Below are positions 57,475 through 64,000 of a stretch of DNA of 64,000 nt, in pieces (position 1 is the first letter of the stretch; each line of letters starts with the position of its first letter). Below the pieces are notes generated by a model. It worked only from the letters and a program-made list of their open reading frames with translations. It was not told where the DNA came from and made no database searches. The DNA is taken from assembly GCF_029245835.1 (NCBI RefSeq), contig NZ_JAQWOO010000059.1, forward strand, positions 38,103 to 102,102, read 5' to 3'. Origin of the DNA: Algibacter sp. (GTDB lineage: Bacteria; Bacteroidota; Bacteroidia; Flavobacteriales; Flavobacteriaceae). Both the position numbers and the translations under genes were made by a program.

Positions 57475-58050
57475 CTTATTTTCGTTTTTAATAGTTTTTA
57501 ATTCGCTTGCAATAAATTGATTTACAAAAAATAAGCAATCGATCTTAACAAATTAATTGGAATTGTAAATAAGGATTGTCCTGTACTTTCATGCTTTAAA
57601 TAAAAAATTCGCTGAAATGTGAATTTTTTCTATGAAATTCACAACTAACTGTAAGTGAATGATTAACATTCACCAATAACTTCCTGTGCTATCCGATAGT
57701 TCTTCCTGAAGTATTATTAAAATATACTGATTTGTCGAAAATCTTTCTAACTATCAGATATTCTTAATTTCAAAATTGCAACTAATTATTAAGGCTCTGT
57801 GTTTTAAGTAATCTTCACCGTAGCACAAATTAGATTAAATATTGACACTAATTTTTAATTGCAATGACTCAAAAAGAATCAGTCATTGAATGAAAATAAT
57901 CCTTTAATAAATTACAAAAAGGGTTGTACCAACTAATTTAAATGTGAGCAAAAAAAGTTCATACAGGATTATACAGGATGGACGAATCATCTTTATACGC
58001 TAAAATTGCTAAAAAATTCTAATTCTTACTACCTTTTTAAGTTATAAATA
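57475..58050. other. 576-bp divergent intergenic region before fbp
   Basis: No gene. It contains a half operator GTCCTGTA at 57578-57585 facing the beta-helix gene, a hairpin CAATGACT (57862-57869) / AGTCATTG (57881-57888) and the perfect operator at 57962-57979 facing fbp. A TAAAATTG at 58001-58008 is a possible -7 box for fbp. Confidence 0.5.
57962..57979. promoter_or_regulatory. PUL operator repeat, upstream of fbp
   Basis: On the minus strand ATCCTGTA-TA-ATCCTGTA, a perfect direct repeat, 72 bp upstream of the fbp start. This site shows most clearly that the operator is a tandem rather than an inverted repeat. Confidence 0.75.
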
Positions 58051-59058
58051 ATGAGCAACAAGCCAACACTTGGAGAATTTATTATAGAAAATGAAAAACA
58101 GTTTAAGTACACTTCAGGTGAACTCTCGAGATTAATAAACTCTATACGTTTAGCAAGTAAAATTGTAAATCATGAAGTAAAAAAAGCTGGACTCGTTGAT
58201 ATTATTGGAGCAACGGGAGACGTAAATATTCAAGGTGAGGAGCAACAAAAATTAGATATATATGCTAATGAAGTTTTTAAGAAATCACTGATTAACAGAG
58301 ATATTATATGTGGCTTTGCAAGCGAAGAGGAAGAAAATTACATTAAAATTGAGGGAAATAATCACAACAATAAATATGTTCTTTTAATTGACCCTCTTGA
58401 CGGTTCATCAAATATTGACGTTAATGTTTCTGTGGGAACTATATTTTCAATTTATAGACGTACTACTCCATTGGGATCAAAAGTAAAAACAGAAGATTTT
58501 TTACAAAAAGGTAATAAGCAAGTAGCAGCGGGATATATTGTTTATGGTACTTCAACTATGCTTGTTTACACGACGGGATTTGGGGTTAATGGATTTACAC
58601 TTAACCCTTCTCTAGGAACGTTTTATTTATCACACCCCAATATTAAATTCCCTACTTCTGGAAACATAATGTCTGTTAATCATTGTAATTTCCCCTATTT
58701 CCAAGAAGGAGTTAAAAGTTACATCAAACACTTTCAAACCCAAAAAAAAGAATCCCCAAATGTATTTAGATATATAGGCTCCTTTGTATCAGATTTTCAC
58801 AGAAACATGCTAAAAGGAGGCATCTATATGTATCCAAAAACCATACAAAATCCTAAAGGAAAACTAAGACTGATGTATGAATGCAACCCACTGGCGTTTA
58901 TTGCAGAACAAGCTGGAGGGAAAGCTATAAATGGGTCCTTAAGGATTTTAGATATTGACCCTCAAAGCCTTCATGAAAGAACTCCAATGTTTTGCGGAAG
59001 TGCAGAAATGGTTGATATGGTTAAAGAATTTATAGTCTCATCTGAGGAAATACATTAA
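58051..59058 (+). CDS. fbp: Fructose-1,6-bisphosphatase, class 1
   Basis: 335 residues, full length. Metal-binding and catalytic signature [27 protein letters not shown], earlier [10 protein letters not shown], and C-terminal [23 protein letters not shown]. Removes the 1-phosphate of fructose-1,6-bisphosphate in gluconeogenesis. Placement behind a PUL operator is unusual for a central-metabolism gene but logical: rhamnose yields DHAP and lactate/pyruvate, which need FBPase to reach hexose phosphates. A decayed second copy lies at 60954-61533. Confidence 0.93.
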   Translation: MSNKPTLGEFIIENEKQFKYTSGELSRLINSIRLASKIVNHEVKKAGLVDIIGATGDVNIQGEEQQKLDIYANEVFKKSLINRDIICGFASEEEENYIKIEGNNHNNKYVLLIDPLDGSSNIDVNVSVGTIFSIYRRTTPLGSKVKTEDFLQKGNKQVAAGYIVYGTSTMLVYTTGFGVNGFTLNPSLGTFYLSHPNIKFPTSGNIMSVNHCNFPYFQEGVKSYIKHFQTQKKESPNVFRYIGSFVSDFHRNMLKGGIYMYPKTIQNPKGKLRLMYECNPLAFIAEQAGGKAINGSLRILDIDPQSLHERTPMFCGSAEMVDMVKEFIVSSEEIH

Positions 59059-59282
59059 TCTAAATAAGTATATTATGAAAAAACAATTCTGTCTTTTTGG
59101 AATTATCCGTGTTACTAATCTTGCCTTAGCTAAGACTTTACTAATGTTTTCTATTTAGAATAGAACTTAAATACATGAGCTACAAAACAACATATTATCT
59201 ATTTAATAATTATTAGCTTTTGCATTTAAGAAGATTAATATCAAGTAATTGAAAAAAAGCGATTAACTATAAATTAAAATTT

Positions 59283-60812
59283 ATGACAAAATCAACTCTT
59301 AAAAAAATCAGTTTTATATTGGTTTACTTTCTAATGTTAGGATGCAAAGGAACTAATGTTAAAGGTAAAGAAACAGCAAATTCAAATGACAAGCCCAACA
59401 TCATATTTTTTATGGTTGACGACATGGGTTGGATGGATTCTGAAGTTTATGGCAGTGAATATTATGAGACGCCTAACATAAATAGATTGGCTAATATGGG
59501 AATGCGATTTACAAGAGCATATGCAGCCAATGCCTTATGCTCTCCTACAAGAGGAAGTATTTTAACGGGTTCTCATCCTGGGCGATATGGTTTGACATCT
59601 GCAGCCGGTCATCTTCCACCAAATCCAAATAAAAATTTAGAAGCAAAGAGAGGAGCACCTTGGATGAAAGTAGCTTGTCCAACATCTAGTTCATTTATGC
59701 CTCTAGAAGAGTTTACATTGCCTGAAGCTTTAAAGACTAATGGCTACACAACAGCTCATATAGGCAAGTGGCACCTCGGTCATGAAGAATATTGGCCAGA
59801 ACACCAAGGGTTCGATATTAATATTGGAGGTGGGCATCATCCAGGACCACCAAATTTCTTTTCCCCATATAATATAAGTACTTTGCCAGATAAAAAAGAT
59901 AAAGAATATATAACAGATCGTATTACTGATGAAGCAATTACTTTCATAGAAAACCATAAGGACAAACCATTTTATTTAAATTTTTGGCAATTTGCAGTAC
60001 ACGCGCCTTTTCAAGCTCCTTTAAGTTTAATTGATAAATACAAAAAGAAAAAGGATCCTCGAGGAATGCAAAAAAACCCAATTATGGGCGGGATGATAGA
60101 GAAAATGGATGAAAGTCTAGGCAGAATGCTGGACAAATTAGAAGAACTTAAAATAATGGAAAATACCATTATTGTTTTCTTTTCAGATAACGGTGGTAAT
60201 ATGTATAATATAGTAAATGGAGAATATCCAACAAATAATTATCCTTTGAGTTATGGCAAAGCCAATATTCATGAAGGAGGAGTTCGAGTGCCATGTATTG
60301 TGGTTTGGAATGGTAAAATAAAACCAAACACTACCTCTAATGAAATGATACAAAGTATAGATTTTTATCCTACTTTATTAGAAGCTACAAATACAAAAGT
60401 AAACCCAAATCAAATTGTCGATGGTATTAGCATTTTAAATCATTTAAAATCAAGCAAACCCCTAGAAAGAAAAGCAATTTACAGCCATTTTCCACACTAT
60501 TTTCCTGTAACACATAATGTACCTTCTACTGCTGTTTGGTACGAGAACTATAAACTCATAAAGGAATATGGTGAAGGAGAAAATAGGACTAATGGTTTTA
60601 AGCTGTACGACTTAAGTAAAGATATTGGAGAGAAAAATGATATAAGTAATAAATATCCTGAATTAGTCGAAAAATTAAAGGTAATGATTGAGAATCATAT
60701 AATTGATATTGGAGGTTTATTACCCATTAAAAACCCAAATTATAATCCAAATGCGGAAAGTAGAATGGGAATACAAAGTGATTTCCCTATTGAAAAATAT
60801 CCAAGCTACTAA
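59283..60812 (+). CDS. Formylglycine-dependent sulfatase (S1 family), lipoprotein
   Basis: 509 residues with lipoprotein signal (FLMLGC). NIIFFMVDDMGWMDSE; LCSPTRGSILTGSHPGRYG with the formylglycine Cys about 86; GKWHLGHEEYWPEHQGFD; FFSDNGGNMYN. All core residues are present. It lies between the intact fbp and its decayed copy, as if moved together with them. No operator copy immediately upstream; it may be read from the fbp promoter (225-bp gap). Confidence 0.92.
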   Translation: MTKSTLKKISFILVYFLMLGCKGTNVKGKETANSNDKPNIIFFMVDDMGWMDSEVYGSEYYETPNINRLANMGMRFTRAYAANALCSPTRGSILTGSHPGRYGLTSAAGHLPPNPNKNLEAKRGAPWMKVACPTSSSFMPLEEFTLPEALKTNGYTTAHIGKWHLGHEEYWPEHQGFDINIGGGHHPGPPNFFSPYNISTLPDKKDKEYITDRITDEAITFIENHKDKPFYLNFWQFAVHAPFQAPLSLIDKYKKKKDPRGMQKNPIMGGMIEKMDESLGRMLDKLEELKIMENTIIVFFSDNGGNMYNIVNGEYPTNNYPLSYGKANIHEGGVRVPCIVVWNGKIKPNTTSNEMIQSIDFYPTLLEATNTKVNPNQIVDGISILNHLKSSKPLERKAIYSHFPHYFPVTHNVPSTAVWYENYKLIKEYGEGENRTNGFKLYDLSKDIGEKNDISNKYPELVEKLKVMIENHIIDIGGLLPIKNPNYNPNAESRMGIQSDFPIEKYPSY

Positions 60813-60953
60813 ATATTGTATGACCTAACTATAAGCTATAATATTAAGTTTTCCTTAAAAACAGTAAACTTTAACCTTAATTATAAAATGTTTAATCAAG
60901 ATTTTCAAGATACTTTTAATCAACAAACATATAATTGAACAAATTAAATTACG

Positions 60954-61533
60954 ATGAGCAATAAGCTCGCACTTGGAAAACTTATTATTAAAAACCATAA
61001 AGACTTTATGTATTCTTTGGAAGAACTTTTAAAAATAATTAATTCAATATAAGTTTAGCAAACAAAATTGCAAACCATGATGTAAAAAAAGGCTGGTCTC
61101 GTGGATATTATTGGTGCTAGTGGCAATGTTAACATTCAAGGTGTAGAGCAACAAAAGCTTGATATTTATATCAATAAAGTATTCAAATCTACTTTTATTA
61201 ACTGAAATATTCTCTTTGGATTTACTAGTGAAGAAGAAGATTTCATTAAAATAGATAATAAGAATAATCAGAACAAATATGTCCTGTTATTTATCCTTTA
61301 GATGGTTCTTCAAACATTGATGTAAATGTATCCGTTGGAACGATTTTTTTAATTTACCGAAGGGTTACTCCTTTGGGATCAGATATAACCATAGAAGATT
61401 TTTTGCGAAAAGTAAACAAACAAGTTGATGCTGGGTCTTTGGTTTAAAAAGAATATTAGATATTGAACCAAAAAGTTTACATGAAAGAGCTGTAATTTTC
61501 GGCGGTAGTACAGAAATGGCTTATGAACTTTAG
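60954..61533 (+). pseudogene. fbp: Decayed second copy of fructose-1,6-bisphosphatase
   Basis: Begins ATGAGCAATAAGC like fbp and matches it piecewise: [33 protein letters not shown] coding, then [14 protein letters not shown] and RVTPLGSD. Several frameshifts, in-frame stops and an internal loss of roughly 400 bp (the text jumps from QVDAG to RILDIEPKSLHERA) make it non-functional. Its end GGSTEMAYEL matches the fbp C-terminus. Confidence 0.92.
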
Positions 61534-61633
61534 GAATTCATTCAGCTTTCTAAAATCAAATAGTTTTTATTTTGCTTTGAGAAAAGAGAAAATTTTCGTT
61601 TTTTTGGTATTCATTTTATAAATATCGATATAA

Positions 61634-62680
61634 ATGGACATAATTAAGTTTATTAAAATTCAGGAACATTCAAGAGTTCCTAAATATCAACAAATAATCG
61701 ATTTGATTATTCATAATATATCAGTAGGGAACTTTGTAATGGATCAAAAAATACCTTCAATAAATCAGTTTAGTGAAGAGTTTTACTTATCAAGAGATAC
61801 TGTAGAAAAAGCTTACAACATTTTAAAAGAAAGAAATATCATTACTTCAATAAGGGGAAAAGGATATTATATTTCAAGAACTAAATTGCTATCCAAAATT
61901 AACATTTTATTTTTAGTGAATAAAATGAGTTCTTATAAAATGAGTATATATAATTCTTTTTTATCATGTATTAAACCTAAAGCACATGTAGATTTACATA
62001 TATATCATTGTGATGAGTCGATTTTTTTAAACCTTATAAAAAAGTATAAGTCTGCTTATGATTACTTCGTTATCATGCCACATTTTAAAACCGAAAAGCT
62101 TCAGCATATTAGCTATACTAAGGCTGTACTGAATGTAATTAATTCCATTCCTAAAGATAAATTGATAATCATGGATAATTTAAAGTTTCCTGGTAAGGAA
62201 GAAATTATCGGAGTTTATCAAGATTTTGAAAATGATATTTACAATGCTTTAGAAGAGGGGTTGAATAAAATTAAAAATTATAAAAAAATATTTTTAGTTT
62301 ACCCTGATAGAGCCATATACCCTTATCCAAAAAGAATATTACATGGTTTTAGAAAGTTTTGTGTTAAGCATAAGTTGGATTTTGAAATTTTAGATCGTAT
62401 TTATGAAGAAACTATTTTAAAAAGTGGAGATCTCTTTGTGACTATAGAAGAATCCGATCTAGTAAATCTTATTAAACAAATAAGAGAGGATGAATTTACA
62501 CTAGGAAAGGAAATTGGTGTCATAAGTTATAATGATACTCCACTAAAAGATCTTTTAGGAATCACGGTAGTCTCTACCGATTTTAAATTTATGGGTGAAG
62601 TTGCTGCACAGAAGATATTAAGTAAACAGAAAGGCTTGATAAAAGCCCCTTTTAATTTTATTGATAGGGATTCTATTTAG
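61634..62680 (+). CDS. GntR-family regulator with sugar-binding-type C-terminal domain
   Basis: 348 residues. N-terminal GntR winged helix (VPKYQQIIDLIIHNISVGNF, KIPSINQFSEEFYLSRDTVEKAYNILKERNIITSIRGKGYYI) followed by about 270 residues of a LacI/periplasmic-binding-like effector domain (KINILFLVNKM, VISYNDTPLKDLLGITVVSTDF, GEVAAQKILS). This AraR-like architecture senses sugars. It is the only clear pathway-type transcription factor in the window, so it is the main candidate to bind the eight ATCCTGYA repeats, with L-rhamnose or a derivative as effector; both are inferences. No copy of the repeat is seen upstream of its own gene. Confidence 0.88.
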   Translation: MDIIKFIKIQEHSRVPKYQQIIDLIIHNISVGNFVMDQKIPSINQFSEEFYLSRDTVEKAYNILKERNIITSIRGKGYYISRTKLLSKINILFLVNKMSSYKMSIYNSFLSCIKPKAHVDLHIYHCDESIFLNLIKKYKSAYDYFVIMPHFKTEKLQHISYTKAVLNVINSIPKDKLIIMDNLKFPGKEEIIGVYQDFENDIYNALEEGLNKIKNYKKIFLVYPDRAIYPYPKRILHGFRKFCVKHKLDFEILDRIYEETILKSGDLFVTIEESDLVNLIKQIREDEFTLGKEIGVISYNDTPLKDLLGITVVSTDFKFMGEVAAQKILSKQKGLIKAPFNFIDRDSI

Positions 62681-63200
62681 TCAAAATTATAATAAATTTC
62701 CTACCACTCTTTTTTGTTCCTTCAATTGAATTTCCACTCATTAATTATCGCCAGTACTTATTTAGTTTTGTAGTGTTGCCATCTATTTGAGAGTTAACTT
62801 CTTCAGCTCTAATCTCATCATGATATTGATTAAAGAATGATTCCTAAAGTAGGCAGTTTTTATCAATACTTTCCTTTTTCAGATAGTCTACTTAATCCCC
62901 TACACTCCCAATGATTGTTTCGCTTGCCAAAAACTATATACATATTCAAATGTTTTATATCGTTATTTTATTTTTTCAATATCTTCAGGTAAAAGTTAAA
63001 GTTTCAAGTAGGCTTTACTGAAACTCCTTTTAACTTTCTTCATGCTATCTAATAAAGAGCTGAAATCGAAATTTGAAAAAAAATCATTAATAGAGAACAG
63101 ATTTCTAGACAAACAATGAATATTCAGACTTACTGTAGCCTTCCAAAAAATAGGACAGCATAAAATTCGAATTTACTAATTTTAAATTTTAAACTGTTAA
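62681..63200. other. 520-bp region with a relaxase remnant, otherwise non-coding
   Basis: Apart from the degraded MobB-like fragment (62745-62925) no gene is seen. Sequence from 62930 to 63200 is AT-rich and may hold more decayed relaxase sequence, but I could not align it. Confidence 0.45.
62745..62925 (-). pseudogene. Degraded MobB-type relaxase N-terminal fragment
   Basis: On the minus strand VDYLKKESIDKN, a stop, then ESFFNQYHDEIRAEEVNSQ and IDGNTTKLNKYWR align with residues about 22-70 of the intact relaxase (VGYLEKENQG, EHFFNQYGDEISTEEV, IDGNTAKLEK). Two in-frame stops interrupt it and a third ends it. Same orientation as the left-end relaxase gene, about 58 kb away. Confidence 0.8.
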
Positions 63201-63353
63201 ATGAAAAAAACCAAATTTACCGAGAATCAGATTGTCAAGATTTTAAAGGAGAATCAATTAGTAAGGAGCGTTCTAGAATTAGCTCGAGAATTAGGAGTCA
63301 ATAAGAGTAGCATTTATTATTGGCGTAAAATAGACTTGCATCAAAAAAGATAA
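63201..63353 (+). pseudogene. IS3-family OrfA fragment (N-terminal helix-turn-helix)
   Basis: 50 residues: MKKTKFTENQIVKILKENQ, then VLELARELGVNKSSIYYWR, the helix-turn-helix of IS3 OrfA, after which the protein stops at HQKR. Full OrfA is about 90-120 residues and an OrfB should follow; neither is present, so this is a remnant. Confidence 0.7.
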
Positions 63354-63474
63354 TTATTTTCTAAATAAGTCATCAATAAACAAAAATTATTATGTGAATA
63401 GGAAAATAATAGCTTTTGATGTAAAATATATTTAAAATCAATTATTCTAAATTAAGCCAATAAAAACTACAAAA

Positions 63475-63495
63475 TGTTGTACCTATGTTGTACCT
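63475..63495. repeat. 11-bp-phased direct repeat TGTTGTACCT beside the damaged tRNA-Leu
   Basis: TGTTGTACCT occurs at 63475-63484 and again at 63486-63495. A similar pair lies beside the second tRNA fragment (63778-63797). Spacing of one helical turn is what a tyrosine recombinase arm-site would show; this role is inferred. Confidence 0.55.
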
Positions 63496-63518
63496 GAATA
63501 TAAAATGGCAGCTTTTTG

Positions 63519-63600
63519 TACGGGTGGGGAGACTCGAACTCCCACACCTCGCGGCATTAGATCCTAAGTCTAACGTGTCTACCAATTCCACCATGCCTTC
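63519..63600 (-). tRNA. tRNA-Leu(TAG)-like gene with non-pairing acceptor stem
   Basis: D arm (GTGGAATTGGTAGACAC), anticodon arm TTAGA-CTTAGGA-TCTAA (anticodon TAG), a long variable arm and T arm GGGAG-TTCGAGT-CTCCC are intact. The 5' acceptor strand is GAAGGCA, but the 3' strand reads CACCCGT instead of a pairing TGCCTTC. The 3' end faces the PUL. It looks like a tRNA gene disrupted at the acceptor 3' strand, a common integration point; it is probably non-functional unless processed unusually. Confidence 0.75.
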
Positions 63601-63777
63601 ATAATATAGGTTTTAATTTTTCCTTAATAATCATTTAAGCCTGTTTTATGTTGAAAAAAGAATTTAAGTATCCTTGCCACCAATCTACTTTAATTTTCAG
63701 AAACAAAAATCTCTTATCAACTACTAAACGAAATCAAACTAAATCAAATACTATTAACTCGAAGATAAATAGAAAAA

Positions 63778-63797
63778 TTCTGTACCTATTCTGTACC
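63778..63797. repeat. 11-bp-phased direct repeat TTCTGTACC beside the tRNA-Met fragment
   Basis: TTCTGTACC at 63778-63786 and 63789-63797, same core TGTACC and same 11-bp period as the pair at 63475-63495. Confidence 0.55.
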
Positions 63798-63812
63798 CAT
63801 TGAAATAAAAAT

Positions 63813-63836
63813 AGCCTTTCAGTTTCCTAAAAGGCT
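63813..63836. terminator. Hairpin before the tRNA-Met fragment
   Basis: AGCCTTT (63813-63819) pairs with AAAGGCT (63830-63836) across a 10-base loop. It lies between the second TGTACC pair and the tRNA fragment. Confidence 0.5.
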
Positions 63837-63848
63837 TAATTTTACTAG

Positions 63849-63891
63849 TAGCGGGAACAGGACTCGAACCAGTGACCTTCGGGTTATGAGC
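63849..63891 (-). tRNA. tRNA-Met(CAT) 3' fragment, candidate attachment site
   Basis: On the minus strand: anticodon loop CTCATAA, 3' side of the anticodon stem, T arm with TTCGAGT, acceptor TCCCGCT and discriminator A. The 5' half (D arm, 5' acceptor) is absent; sequence before CTCATAA is unrelated AT-rich DNA. Such 3' tRNA pieces are typical left-over or recreated att sites of tRNA-targeting integrases. Not a functional tRNA. Confidence 0.7.
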
Positions 63892-64000
63892 TTAATGACC
63901 AAGTAAAAATTCCTGAAATCATATCAAATTAAACTCATTATATTAAATCCATAATAAGAGATACGTAACTCATTCTTAACTATCTCTAATCAACATATAA

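Noticed and set aside
57578..57595. Possible operator GTCCTGTA-CT-TTCATGCT before the double beta-helix gene
   Set aside because: The first half fits but the second does not; noted only as a half-site.

Overview
The window looks like a chromosomal segment of a marine Flavobacteriia-type Bacteroidota. This is inferred from low GC, a SusC/SusD pair, type IX secretion (T9SS) C-terminal tails, many lipoprotein signals, Bacteroidota-type -7 boxes (TAnnTTTG) and Bacteroidota-type conjugation genes. No 16S or species marker is present, so the genus is not assigned.

Left end (1-8.7 kb): part of a conjugative or mobilizable element. It holds the tail of a TraN-like (DUF4138) protein, a small lipoprotein, an AlbA_2/RecG-like ATPase regulator, a VirD4-like coupling protein, a MobB-type relaxase, a BfmA/BtgA-type MobA, a hairpin cluster that could be oriT, a RadC/JAB protein, SSB, and a DUF932 gene broken by a frameshift and a stop codon.

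Centre (8.7-62.7 kb): a large polysaccharide utilization locus whose contents point to a sulfated, rhamnose-rich glycan (ulvan or rhamnan-sulfate type, by inference). It carries five formylglycine sulfatases, a formylglycine-generating enzyme with both catalytic cysteines, GH106 and GH78 alpha-L-rhamnosidases, an esterase, one SusC/SusD pair, several T9SS-secreted beta-helix or propeller proteins, and two secreted or lipoprotein families I do not recognise. Cytoplasmic genes make a complete L-rhamnose route: mutarotase (rhaM), isomerase (rhaI), kinase (rhaB-like), a fused aldolase/short-chain dehydrogenase (rhaEW type), lactaldehyde dehydrogenase (aldA) and L-lactate dehydrogenase (lldD). An NCS1-type permease and a fructose-1,6-bisphosphatase fit with the DHAP and pyruvate products feeding gluconeogenesis.

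Regulation: the same 18-bp tandem direct repeat, ATCCTGYA-N2-RTACTGTA, occurs eight times in front of transcription units across the locus (a sulfatase, the permease, rhaEW, a divergent beta-helix/sulfatase promoter, SusC, a CBM-like gene, rhaM and fbp). The only evident dedicated regulator is a GntR-type protein with a sugar-binding-type C-terminal domain at the right end.

Right end (60.9-64 kb): scars and mobile-element debris. There is a decayed second fbp copy, a relaxase fragment homologous to the left-end MobB, a stub of an IS3 OrfA, a tRNA-Leu whose 3' acceptor strand no longer pairs, and a tRNA-Met 3' fragment. Each tRNA piece lies beside a pair of 11-bp-phased TGTACC repeats, which resembles integrase attachment sites. 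With the conjugation genes on the left, this suggests the locus is or was cargo of an integrative element. Other scars are a broken TIM-barrel/SMP-30 gene, a chimeric sulfatase fragment, and a duplicated promoter that has lost its operator.
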